Source: Macrotrachela quadricornifera
Taxonomy: Eukaryota; Rotifera; Eurotatoria; Philodinida; Philodinidae
DNA: 64,000 nt
Direction: 5' to 3'
Assembly: GCA_022393335.1 (NCBI GenBank)
Contig: JAJEKB010020545.1
Coordinates: forward strand, 1 to 64,000
Shown: positions 35,379 through 46,544 of the stretch, piece by piece
Numbering within the stretch: the first letter of the stretch is position 1
Layout of the letters: each line of letters starts with the position of its first letter
The notes under the pieces: model-generated
Databases searched by the model: none
Told to the model about the DNA's origin: nothing
The model's input: the letters and a program-made list of their open reading frames with translations, nothing else
Translations under genes and position numbers: made by a program

Positions 35379-37576
35379 ATGAGTTGGTTATCAAGTATCA
35401 TTTCAGTTTTATTACTATTTTTTTATCAGCAAGTTCATGTTCTTGAACTGTTTGATCCATATAAAACTAATAATTCTTGCACGGCATCAATGTCGATATG
35501 TTCTTTTGAGTTGCATGCTACTGCAGCTATGACCATGTTCTATAAAAATTTATTTCGTGTTATCGCCACAGAAGATGGCACATTACATCACTATGAGAAT
35601 CTTAATCAAACATTTCCAATGACAGATATTCTTACTGGGGATGGTTACCCAAAACTTGTGCGTAGTTATCCTATGTTTGCATCTCACTGAAATCTTTTAC
35701 TTCTGTTTCTTTTTGCTTAGGTTTATGTTTTCAATAATTCGTTACCAGGTCCTGTTTTGCATGTTTATCATAATCAAAGAGTACACATACGAATCTTTAA
35801 TGATTTTACAACAGAGTCCTTAAGCGTACACTTTCACGGTATACGACAAGTAAATACACCAGAAAGTGATGGCATCGGACGAGTAACACAATTATCGATC
35901 TTGCCTGGCTCTAGCTTTCTACATGAATTTATAGCAGTCGATACAGGCACTTTCTGGTATCATTCTCATGTACATTCACAAACAGCAATGGGTCTCATGG
36001 GCGCATTTATCGTTCATCCAAAAACAATGTCTGGTAGAGAAGAACAAGGTGATTTTGTTCTGCTTCTCAATGATTGGCAACATTTTTACACTAGTGAACA
36101 GCATCATTTGCTCATTGAAAGTGGCCAATTCTATCCGAATGATCTCGAATCATTGACACAATCAGGTACAAATGATTTTTTTGAAGCTGTTGATGGATCA
36201 AGAGCTGCCGAAGCACTTGTCACTTCTATTTTGATTAATGGTCGCGGTCAATATATTGATCCACGTAATGCAACAAAAGGCATGAGCAAGGCACCATTGG
36301 AATATTTGAAAATTACATCCGTACAGCACAATTTCACCTATCGTATTCGTTTAATTAATGGTGGTAGTGTTTTCTCGCTTAAATTTTCTATCGATAATCA
36401 TCCATTGAAAGTAATCTCTTCGGATGGTGTGCCATTCTCACAATCAATAATCGTTGATCAATTAATTATTGGTCTTGGTGAACGCTATGATATTATAATT
36501 GACAATTTGACAACAATAAATACCACTATTAATCATTGGATTCGTGTTGACACAATGGATAAAAATAACAATATTAGATGGCATGGTCTAGCTATTTTAC
36601 AATATGCTCCGACGAATGTAATACCAACAACTAAACCACGAAATTGTACTGTATATCAACCATGTCGAATTTTGAATTGTCCTTTCAATCAATATGGTCC
36701 AAGCGATAGTGACAAAAGAAATCCTTTTATTTGTCTGACTCCTTTAAATATGAGCACTCACGATGATTATCTCGATCATGACCTAGTCAATGAAAATATT
36801 CAAATAGATATTCATCAAACACTATCATTGACTATGGTCGAAAGTAAAGATGATCAAGCTGGATATGAATCATTCAATTTTATTGGTATGAAATATCCAT
36901 CAATGTCAGAACCTATTCTTCATAATCCACGATTAGCTAGAGAACTACTACCTTGTTCAAATCGATTATTAAACGTGAATTCAGGTGAAAAATGTTATCA
37001 TACTATTGTCGCTCAATACAATGATATTATCGAACTACTTGTTGTCAATCATGATGATGATCAACATCCTATACATTTACATGGTTCTTATTTTCATATT
37101 GTCGAACAAGGTCTTGCACAATTAAATACTACTACAGGGGAATTTATTGCTGATAATCCCTGTGTAGAATGTGACGAACATGCTGTATGCATATACAAAC
37201 AAACTGATGCAATGTGTACAACGAATAATATGCGTCTTGTCAAAGATACAGTGCAGCTACCTAAAGGAGGGTAAGACGATTTAAAAAGCTAACAAAAATT
37301 AAGAGAATATTGTTTAGATACATGAAAATACGTTTCCGAGCACAAAATCCTGGTGTTTGGCTTTTTCATTGTCATACAGAACCGCATCTTGATCGTGGTA
37401 TGGCCATTGTATTTCATGTTAGTCAACGACTAAATTATACAAAATTTTTGCATCTTCTTTATTGTTTTTAGATTGCTGAAGATCGACTTATGTCAAACAA
37501 AGCGTGTTTGATATTTACTGTATACAAATGGATTGCAATTGCACTGATTATTCCGATTCTTTTTTTACTTACATAA
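35379..37576 (+). CDS. Laccase-like multicopper oxidase with C-terminal membrane anchor
   Basis: Four exons: 35379-35657, 35721-37270, 37318-37417 and 37472-37576, in frame, 677 residues. Multicopper oxidases oxidise phenols or metal ions and reduce oxygen to water. All four copper motifs are present: HFHG (about 130), WYHSH (about 172), HPIHLHG (about 541) and [12 protein letters not shown] (about 626), the last with the axial Met of a type 1 site. The N-terminus [21 protein letters not shown] is a signal peptide. An in-frame ATG at 35262 is possible, but this start gives a cleaner signal. The last exon adds a hydrophobic helix ([15 protein letters not shown]) ending at the stop, so the enzyme is probably tethered with its catalytic part outside. 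Three-domain laccase layout; ferroxidase activity cannot be excluded. Confidence 0.9.
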
Positions 37577-38437
37577 TTAATTGTGTAGAGAAGAATATTA
37601 TTTTCTTATTTTCATCTACAATTCAGAAACACAGACTTGAGAAAACAATGTTTTTCAGGTTTTTTATACTTCATCGAAATTTAATTGTAATTGAAAGTTG
37701 AAACTAAAACGTTTCGATCACCTACATATATTCCTTGTTTAGTCAATTTGAATCAGTAGAAATGAATGAATCAATTTCAATAGCTTGCACTTTCTAGGTA
37801 GTGGATGTAATCTAATGTCTATATAGACATGATGATATACTGGTTCGTCCAAACATAATGCTGTTACATTTTTGACATACTTTTTGTCAATTATTTCGAA
37901 AACTGCCAAAGCTAGAAGGTTCATTCAAACGCTGTTCGATGCATCTCGTCATGCTCCATATATGACATAAAAATGAAAATTTTCAGTTGAAGTCTCGAAC
38001 TTCTAGGAAGGTTTATCTATCGCATAATTCTGTTACATAAAAGGACTCTAGGTTTGAAGTGCTCTTGCTTAAATTCTAATTTCCTGCGAAAGTTGCTGTT
38101 CAAATGAAAAGCTTGCGAGGCAAACTTTGTAGCGCATCGAACGAGTTTTTGAATGGGAAAAAAAAATTCATCTAACTATTTTTCCTCATATAGAAAATCC
38201 GAAAAAACAAGCATAATGCTGTTATACTTTCTTTTGTAGATCGATATCTTCTTATTTTTTGAGTCTGAATTCACCTGAGTTAGTTATTTTTATTTCTAAA
38301 CAGACGTTTCTGCGACTCTAAGCACTAGAGATTGCATAGACAGCTAGAGACGCCTTTTAGTTCTCTGTAATGCTCAAAATTTCCTACTCCAGTAGAGTAT
38401 TTCAACATCCAGTTGTTTTTGAGTTTGGACTCTGCAT
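37577..38437. repeat. Degenerate repeats with a CATAATGCTGTTACA motif
   Basis: The motif CATAATGCTGTTACA or a close variant occurs at 37854, 38023 and 38212, spaced 169 and 189 bp, and again at about 39317. Sequence between copies is only loosely similar (for example AGCTAGAAGG and CTTCTAGGAAGG). Perfect palindrome ATGTCTATATAGACAT at about 37815-37830. No gene. Confidence 0.4.
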
Positions 38438-38936
38438 AATGTAGATCCCACTGATATATGAGAAATCATAAAAGGATGAGTGTCCTTAGATCTTCGGTAT
38501 AGATTATAGATATTTTAGTGCAATTTTAGCCTATGACTTGGTATATACCAACAAATCGAATTATGTTATTTCGAATTAAGATTATGCCCACAAAAAGGTC
38601 TACTTGTCAGTAAAATGTGCTGAGACTTGTAGCTCAAAAAAATGTTTCCTTCCCGAGATACTAAAGTCCCAAAAAACAGAACATTTTAGCATATTCCGTA
38701 GGATGTTAGTTATTTTTTGGAAGAAGACATTTTGTTGAGCTACAATTGTCAGGACATTTTACTCACAAGTAGACCTGTTTGTGGACATAATCTCGATTCG
38801 AAATAACATAATTCGATTTGTTGGTATATACCAAGTCGCAGGGTAAAACTGCATTAAAATATCTATAATCTGAAGCAAAGATCTAAGGACACTCGTCCTT
38901 TTTTGGATTTCTCATATATCAATGGGATCTACATTC
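38438..38936. repeat. Fold-back palindrome 6 (about 220-bp arms)
   Basis: Outer ends AATGTAGATCCCACTGATAT and ATATCAATGGGATCTACATT are inverted copies. Matching continues through GACTTGGTATATACCAACAA with its partner and GTCTACTTGTCAGTAAAATG with its partner, to GTAGCTCAA...TTGAGCTAC near the centre. Spacer about 60-100 bp. No coding content or clear target duplication. The arms are well matched, so it is not very old. Confidence 0.8.
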
Positions 38937-40309
38937 AAAAGTGATTGGGAAGTTTAAAAGGTTCTCTCAATATATACGAGTGACTATAGATAAGGTGAAT
39001 CATAGCTAGATATATCGAAAAACAAACAACAGGTAGGAATTTTTAGAGAGATTCGTCGCTAAATACATAAAACAAATACGAATCAGATTTCAGGTCTATG
39101 CAGTTGCTATAGAACATTTATAATATTGAAATTATTGCTCAATTATATAAACTGAAAATAGTATCAAAAATCAAGTTTTCCTATCAGTGTTACGTTTATC
39201 TATCTCAAGATGCAATATTTTTGAGAAAAAAAGTAGTGCGTCACAATAATAAATCACTAGTTTGTTTATCGGTATTCTGTAAGTGGTTCAATGAAACTTT
39301 AAAATAGAATCTTTTTCATAACGCTGTTACAGCACTATTGATCAAGTATTGTTTTGATAATGTCTAAATGTAGAGAAAAGAAAAAAGTTTGTTCTTTTTC
39401 CAAAAGAAAGATTAATAGTTGACAGTTTACAAAACATTTGATAGCTGGGGTTCAAAGCTAACTATTAAAATGCACGATTTGTTTCAAAGTAGGACAAAAA
39501 AAGATTGCAATGGACAACACTGTAATTAGTCCTTAATATATACGTTTTTAAAGACTCACAGAAATATTTTTTCGAATAATGGAATAAATTTTCTTGCACT
39601 TTCGAGTTTGCTCTACAACATGCCATAGTCATTTATATCGAAATCTAAAATAAGTACTTAATGTGTGAAGTGTCGCGTTACATGGACAAGCCGATACAAG
39701 AAAATATTTATTCATATAAGTATTATGCAAAGAAAAAAGTAAAATTATGCCTTCAATCACTTAATACTGAAAATTGTTATAAGCCTTTTATCGTCAAAAA
39801 AAAACAGTGATTGAATCAGATATTATCGCGATGACAGTATAAAAAAGTAATTCTTTGAGAATTAGTGACCGATTCTAGCCATAAATCATCTTTAATTACT
39901 AGTTTTTTAAATTGACAAAAAATCAGAGATATATTTAAAGCTTAGTAATATTGCGAGCAACTATAATTTTTATAGTTTTTTAATTTAATCATATAGATTT
40001 CAATGAAAATGAAAGATTTTTTCTCTTGAGACATGAACAAGATTAGATAATTTAATAATGATCTAACTGTTTTTATATCAAGTATTTTTATTATCGATTT
40101 AGTTTTATGTGAATACTTTAATTTTCAATGAATAAAAAGTTGACTCTCCTCTTCAAGTTAATGCTGATTAACATCATTAATAATTCTATTTATGTTGAAA
40201 TATATGACAAAACACATTTCAACTTTTCTACAATTGATACAAATTCTTTCTCATAATTTTTAAGATTTGATGGATATAAAAAATAGCATTGTTAAATGAG
40301 CCTAAATAA
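38937..40309. other. AT-rich intergenic stretch
   Basis: No gene recognised in about 1.4 kb, apart from one copy of the CATAACGCTGTTAC motif near 39317. Confidence 0.4.
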
Positions 40310-40633
40310 TTATTCATTTATTTTTCTTTCAATAAGATCTTTAACAGTATGTGTTTTGATTTTTGAAAGTGAAGGATGAATCTTGTTGAAGGGTTTTTCA
40401 AAATAGCCATCTCCTAAAATTGAGAGAAAACAATCTGCATTATAATCTAGAACTTTAGTTCAATTTATCATTACCTCGAGAGTAGACCATTTTAACAAAT
40501 GATTTTGTTTGTTGAAGAAAATCATCCAAATTAAGATGTCGAAATAACTCTACTTCAGATTCATGAATGAATTCAAATTTCTAATAATAAAATAAATTAA
40601 TATTTATTTGAAATAATATTCAACTTGTACATA

Positions 40634-41895
40634 CAGTAGTGGCCAAAAGTCTCGACCCTAGTCTAACTACACCAAAAGAAGAGATAAGAGAAAAACTTTT
40701 TTATTATGTTATAGCTTATAGTACAATATGATCATCAATGCAATATAAAGTCTCCATCATTTTCAATAACTTCAGAAATTCGACTGTTCATACTATGTAC
40801 AAGTTTAACAGCCAATTCTGGTGACAAGGACTTCCATTCTCGTTTTATTGGCGAAACTAAAGATTGATAAGTTGGTAGTTTTTTCTTTGTCAATTTCATT
40901 TTGAGAAGTTGCCATACATTTTCTATTGGTGCAATGTCAGGAGACATTGAGGGTCAATCAATTTTGTGGACATTGTTATTCATTCTCCAATTGGTTGCCA
41001 GTTTTGATGTGTGTTTAGGATCATTATCTTCTTTTAATTTCCACAATGATCAATCATGCCCAAATTGTTTCCGTGCTGTAGATAAGAGGTCATACTTGCA
41101 AATATGACACATTAAATCTGCATCTAGGTTCTCCTTGAAACAGACGACGCGACCAAAACCTTGAGATGAAAAGCAGCCCCAAACATTGACCTTGATAGGA
41201 TGCTTGATAGTTCGCACAACCTTCTTTTTTCTAGGCAAGTTCCAAACCAGTCCTTTTACGGTATTCATACGAATGGTGTTCTCGTCAGAAAAGATCACGT
41301 GGTTCCAATCCATAGCTCTCTGATCTTCAGCCCATTTTAAACGTTTCTCTCGGTGGTTGTCGGTGAAAAGTGGCTTTGACAAAGGTTTATTATATTTGGC
41401 TCCAGCTTCGTTCAAACATCGTCGTACCGTTCTCTGGCTGATCTCGACTCCCTTTTTGTTCAACTGCTTCATAATGTCTTGACTTGTGACGAACGTTTGT
41501 TGTTCAGCAAGTGCAACAGCTTGTTGATCCTGTTTTGAAGTTGTTGCACGTGGTCGTCCAGGTTGAGGTGCATCGGTCAAATCTTTCGATTGCTTCCACC
41601 GCTTGACCCAACATTTCACCGCCGTCACGCCACAATCAACTGCCTTTGCTACAGCCGTACGGCTGAGCTTCGGTCCTAGCGGATGTTGAGATAAAAAGAC
41701 AATTTCATACCGCTGGCACACCTTTAAGGCCATATTTAAATGTTATGTTATACCTAATGATTAATAACAGTGTAGGAGAAATGAAGAGTGGTTCTGATCA
41801 GGAGGTGATGTGTACTATATATTTATATAAAAATTATGGAAGGTTCTAAAATTTCTAGAAAGTTCTACTAGGGTCGGGACTTTTGGCCACTACTA
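40634..41895 (-). mobile_element. Tc1-family transposon, 1262 bp
   Basis: Terminal repeats CAGTAGTGGCCAAAAGTCTC and, inverted, TAGTAGTGGCCAAAAGTCCC are followed by shared CGACCCTAGT. TA duplications lie at 40632-40633 and 41896-41897. The element carries one transposase gene on the minus strand, now broken. On the gene's strand, the pre-insertion sequence would read GGACAC-GTATGTACAAG, so the element landed in the TA of an intron donor. The new junction GTATAG still offers GT. Confidence 0.92.
40735..41733 (-). pseudogene. Tc1-like DD34E transposase, frameshifted
   Basis: The first 227 residues are open (41733-41050). They comprise an N-terminal helix-turn-helix (LSRTAVAKAVDCGVTAVKCW), a GRPR-type linker (PGRPRA), a second HTH (ISQRTVRRCLNEAGAKY) and the first catalytic Asp in WNHVIFSDE. 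After a frameshift near 41050 the frame continues with the second catalytic Asp (EDNDPKHTS) and the Tc1 signature SPDIAPIENVW, spaced as DD34E. A TGA at 40954-40956 replaces the Trp expected before PSMSPD. The C-terminus ends ENDGDFILH before TGA. Two lesions only, so inactivation is fairly recent. A full Tc1 transposase is about 340 residues, which fits the total span. Confidence 0.9.
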
Positions 41896-42509
41896 TACGT
41901 GTCCAGTAATCTTCTCTGCAATGGCTAATATTTCAGCAACAGTAGTTGTAAAACTTGCAATATCTATGCGAGGATTTTTGCTTTCGGTAGCCAGAAGAAT
42001 TTCAGGTATAAGTGGCCCAATGTCGTCCGAATCAGTTAAGGACATTTTCATATCTGGAGGACCGAATGCTGTGATCTTGCATCCTTTCAAATCGATTCCA
42101 AATGTAGGAGAAAAAAATAGATCTAAAACGTGAAATAATGATCAAAATAAGAATTATAAGATAAGATTACCTGCAAAAACACCCGCTGCAATGAATGTAT
42201 ACTCTAATGTTGAATCTGATTCTAATATTTCTTGAATATGTTTTTTTGGATCGTAGTAGAAGAATTCCCATTTTCTAAAATAGATAAAACTATCTTATTA
42301 TTTTCTCGATTTAAAAATTTTAATTCATGCTGCAGAGTCATTAAATATCGTTTGTCTTTTAAAAAAAATGTTTCCACTAATGGATTATACTCTTTAAACT
42401 TCAAAAATTGGTGAGAAATAATTTTTTTATGTTCCTTTTATGTAAAGTATATAGAATTTGAAATTCTTTTATTTTATACCCGAAAACGAATTAATCATAG
42501 AAAAACATA

Positions 42510-43086
42510 CAGAGTGGCGCAAAAGTTACCGGGCAGTCTTGAATTACTGACAACTTGTGATAGAAAAAAGCTGGAGAGTTGCGGTTTACACGATTCGAAA
42601 GAGTGTGTGTCGCTGCATATTTTCATGTATTATTCAGCAACATGGATTGATTACATAATAATCAACCGAAGATTTCCGGAAAAAAAAGCGGTTTTCCTGT
42701 AATTATAAGATATATAGGAGAGTATCACTACAAAATGATGGAACTATTTTTATTTGCCGATAATTATTGTTTATCCTTTCTCTATTTTCTAATTTAGAAT
42801 CTGTATTTGAAAACCTTTTATTGAGACAAGTATACATGGTGAGGATAATGAAAGTTCTCTAAAGTAGACTGTCACATTCACCACAATAAAACTTCATTTT
42901 AAGGAGGACAGGTTATTTCGAAGTCATGGACTGATTATTATGTGATCAATCTATGTTGCTGAATAATACATGAAAATATGCAGCGACACACACTCTTTCG
43001 AATCGTGTAAACCGCAACTCTCCAGCTTTTTTCTATCACAAGTTGTCGGTAATTCAAGACTGCCCGGTAACTTTTGCGCCACCCTG
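42510..43086. mobile_element. Non-autonomous Tc1/mariner-type element, 577 bp, long terminal repeats
   Basis: Inverted repeats of about 150 bp: CAGAGTGGCGCAAAAGTTAC at the left, and at the right GTAACTTTTGCGCCACCCTG. They are flanked by TA at 42508-42509 and 43087-43088. The arms run through TTGTGATAGAAAAAAGCTGG and its complement to the ATTATTCAGCAACAT region. Small frames at 42514-42702 and 42951-43229 are mirror translations of the arms. No transposase. It lies in an intron of the NmrA-like gene. Confidence 0.88.
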
Positions 43087-43761
43087 TATATTCCATAACA
43101 AGACACTAGAAGTCTTCTGTTAAGCATCTGACGAAAACTATTCGACAATTTCGAGTCTGAATTCGCAAAAAAATACAAAAGTATCTCTACATTGAAACAA
43201 TTTATTATGATTAATATTCCTTTACACATCCAGTTATACGTAATACGAAGTACCTATTCATATTAACAAAAAACAAACCTAATGCGAGATAACTCGAAGC
43301 CATAATCAGACGTAAAGAATCTTGTAGTATGTGCTTTCTTGGCCGCTTCAATAAGTGCAATCTGTCCGTTTAAAACAACGTTTTCATCGTTGCCAGTAAT
43401 TAGACATGACAACATTGATTCCTTGAAGAGACTAATATATAAAATATTTGATTTTCAGAATATTTTGTAAGATGTTTCACTTGTACCTTCTCAAGTCCAA
43501 AACGATCATCCAGCTCACCAAAGGCGAGTTGAGCCCCTCACTTCTCAAAATCTTGTAAAATTTTCTTTTTTTCATTATTCTAAAACGAGAAAGAGTTCCA
43601 AGACAAGTACTTCATATTCACAATGATAGTATTACCTCCATTGCTCTTCTGGAAATGAGAATTGAAATATTGAATTCATCTTTTCTTTCAAGATAGGCAT
43701 TGATAATCTTAGTTCCAATTAAATAGCGTGTTGCCCCAACAATGATCACGTTTTTATACAT

Positions 43762-45805
43762 TATTTATAGTTATATATTAATAGATTTTTAACTTTCTCG
43801 TATTAGGTGTAATGGTTAATAGTATCAAACATAGAAATAACGGAATGATATAAGACATTTGCCAATCAAAATAATGTATAGCACTACTGCATTACTCTTT
43901 GATATCAAGTAAAAAAGCATTTCGTACTAAGGTAACAGGACATTAAATTATATTTTGCTAATAAGAATAAAAGCTTCTATTATCATTAAGAATGATAAAA
44001 ATTATCTTGTATTTAACAGCAGTGCACTGTAGTGTAGTTGTGAGTGGTAGAATACAATGCAAAAATAGACCCCACAAGAATAACCGAGTGAGATATAATG
44101 CACACAGGTAGATATATAATTTTTATTTTTTCTGTTCTGTTACTTGTTGTTCTACACATTAATAAATAATACAACGCATGTAACGACTTATTCTTCGAAC
44201 ACGATTCAAAATTAGATTTCATCACTTTTGTGTATTTTGTCCTATATGACAATTCTCTTATCTCTTGCTTTACTCTTAGAACATATGGTGCATATATTTG
44301 TCTGTCTTCAGTATATGACACAATAAGAGCATCTCTTCGATTGATGTATAAGAGGTGAATGAAAGAAAAACGGTAGATGTTATACGTGAGGAGTATAGAG
44401 ACGATTATTTGGCTTTGAAAATAAAGGTCACAGAGAAATAAATGAAATGTACGATTACCAATTGTTGTTAGAGCAATATCTGTCGTCGTCTTGTGCAGAA
44501 ATGATTTTCTCTTCAGTATGATAAAATTGAATATTCTAGAAACATACACATCAGTGATTTTTTACATTTTTAAAAATGTTTTAATTGAAAAACAAACATA
44601 CATTCAAAGTTTGATCTATCAACTAGAAAATCAACAATAAATTGATACGTATTTCTATAGAAAACAAATTCGTTTTGACGAACTAAACCGTTTTAGAAAG
44701 TACTGTAGCTTTCTTTCTCGTTCGTTTATATATGGTTTGATAGAACTTGAAAAATTGGTCATAATTATATATTTCCTATATCAATTCGACCATTATTGGG
44801 CTGAACAAACGGCAAGAAGAGGTCAATTGATTACAAATATGATATAGCTAATGAAAAGTTTGCACTTTTCGGCAGAAATCGTGCAAATTTAAGGACATTT
44901 ATTTTGTTAAACTTTGTTAAAATATTATAGTCTATATCATTTGATTGGATTCAAAGCTAAAAAACATCTCAGAAAATCGTATGTGACATAATGACTTGAA
45001 TATCGCTTGTATTGTGAAACAAGAGATGGAAACAATTCTCTTATATCATTAGAATCGGCAGATCATAGGCTGCAAAAGTATCTAATAAATTTTATTTTAT
45101 TGCTAAGGGAATCGAATCTTTTATTCATTTTGTAGCCAAATCAGGTAGACTGATAAAAAAAGTTGATAAGGTTCAACGGTCTGTCACGCGAGCCAAAAAA
45201 TTAAAGATAATAATACATCCAATCTTTAATTAAATATTATATATAGCTTTTAAGATTTTAGCATTAAAATGTAAACGAAGGGGGGGGCGGCGTAAAAGAG
45301 GATAAAACGATCCCTGTGGGATTTCCATCATGTTTGGCGCCAGAACTCTATTTCTATTGAAATTAAACAATTTAATTCCTCTATGTCATATATAGAATAT
45401 ATAATGACAGTATAGCACTTTTGATTATTAGAAACATGCAGATCTACTCTAGATTGTATACCAATCGATAAATTTTATCAAGATCTATCGAATGATGATA
45501 AAATATCTAGAAAAATAAATGGGTATGGCAATTTATTGAGGCATACAATTCTCATTAATGTCAAAACTGCCCTTTTTCACCGATTTTTTATCGATTTCCT
45601 CTTGAATAGTCAGGCTTGTTATTTAAAAGGATAATATATTTAAAATCAGCAAAAAGAAATTGAGTCAATCTATCTATATTACAAATTAATCCATTGATTT
45701 TCATTTTTGTCGTCAGTAACCATTTAGTTGCTTTAAGATGACAGACAAAAGTGAAGTAGAATAGGAGTAGGAACCGATAACAGAAAGTTGCTGCTTCTTC
45801 ATTAA
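43762..45805. other. Intergenic stretch of about 2 kb
   Basis: Includes the 178-residue frame listed separately, and a G run at 45281-45287 in a small GC-richer block. No other content recognised. Confidence 0.4.
44013..44549 (-). CDS. Unrecognised ORF of 178 residues, doubtful
   Basis: An uninterrupted frame from ATG to TAA in strongly AT-rich DNA, longer than chance would usually give at this composition. The translation is Ile/Leu/Tyr-rich with two weak hydrophobic stretches (IVSILLTYNIY and VILVGSIFALY) and no domain I recognise. No splice context, no similar neighbour. It may be a chance frame, a relic or a lineage-specific gene. Confidence 0.2.
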   Translation of the reverse strand: MYVSRIFNFIILKRKSFLHKTTTDIALTTIGNRTFHLFLCDLYFQSQIIVSILLTYNIYRFSFIHLLYINRRDALIVSYTEDRQIYAPYVLRVKQEIRELSYRTKYTKVMKSNFESCSKNKSLHALYYLLMCRTTSNRTEKIKIIYLPVCIISHSVILVGSIFALYSTTHNYTTVHCC

Positions 45806-46343
45806 CTCTTTCAGGACCGACTTTTTTTCCTAATAAAAATCACTTCTGTCTATTAGTTTATCGAACCTGACTCAAAATCTTTCCATGTAGAGATGGTCGT
45901 CGCATCTCAGAATCTGTCGCTGCTGCAATGGTATTCAAAAAAAAAAGTTTTTCTCTTCTGATAAGAAGAAAGCCAGTTTACAATTAGATCAATCGATGAC
46001 TGATAAAACTTGCACTTCTTTTGTGTTACAGTAAACACATGTTTTACGTATTTTTTTGACAGACAAATGTATTCCACCATTCGCCTGAAAAAGAAAAATC
46101 GAAGCCAGTTTCGTCCAGACTTCCAATCATACATAAGACAACATGTCAGAGGAAGAGAATGAAACTATGATTTTATGATAAAATCATATGAAGAAAACCG
46201 AATGTCTAAGAAGATTATATACAGAATCAAGAAAAGATATGTATAATATGATAGTTGAAGTCCTTCATAACATGAATGTAAACAAAATTTTTTTCCACTG
46301 GAAAAATAGGTGGTGTAATCCTTGTACCAGGGCCCTAAAAGGG
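45806..46343. mobile_element. piggyBac-like non-autonomous element, 538 bp
   Basis: Bounded by TTAA at 45802-45805 and 46344-46347. Short inverted termini CTCTTTCAGGACC and, inverted, CCCTTTTAGGGCC. A subterminal CCAGTGGAAAAA on the inverted right side resembles CCAGTGGACAAC in the element at 54092-54739. The frame at 45907-46134 has no transposase similarity. Confidence 0.65.
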
Positions 46344-46544
46344 TTAATACATGGCCTCATAAACACAATTAGTGCGACTTTTATGAACAGAAAGAAGCAG
46401 GTTACTATACACGGAGATTAAAGTAAATGTGTGAAACAATCAATAAAAGACCGTTAAGAATTAGATTGCATCCCATTATCTCTCAGAGAGTTAGTTCGAA
46501 TTCGGTTCATTTTCGTTCTTTTCATGCTGTTTTTAGAGAAAACT

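Larger units (their letters stand above)
40310..43761 (-). pseudogene. NmrA-like NAD(P)-binding oxidoreductase, disrupted
   Basis: Exons readable on the minus strand: 43761-43636, 43579-43487, 43431-43279, a piece near 42418-42275, 42274-42171, 42122-41899, 40580-40475 and 40413-40310. The product starts MYKNVIIVGATRYLIGTKII, an eroded Rossmann GATGxxG motif, and continues with GAQLAFGELDD, LNGQIALIEAAKKAHTTRFF, SDYGFEL, YTFIAAGVFAG and DIASFTTTVAEILA, all typical of NmrA/isoflavone-reductase-like proteins. Such proteins bind NAD(P) as redox sensors or reductases. Damage: an in-frame TGA at 43538-43540 in exon 2, a frameshift in exon 3 near 43400, and loss of clean borders around exon 4. A mariner-type derivative sits in the intron after exon 3 and a Tc1 element in the intron after exon 6. 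Probably a pseudogene; an alternative splice form cannot be excluded. Confidence 0.7.
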
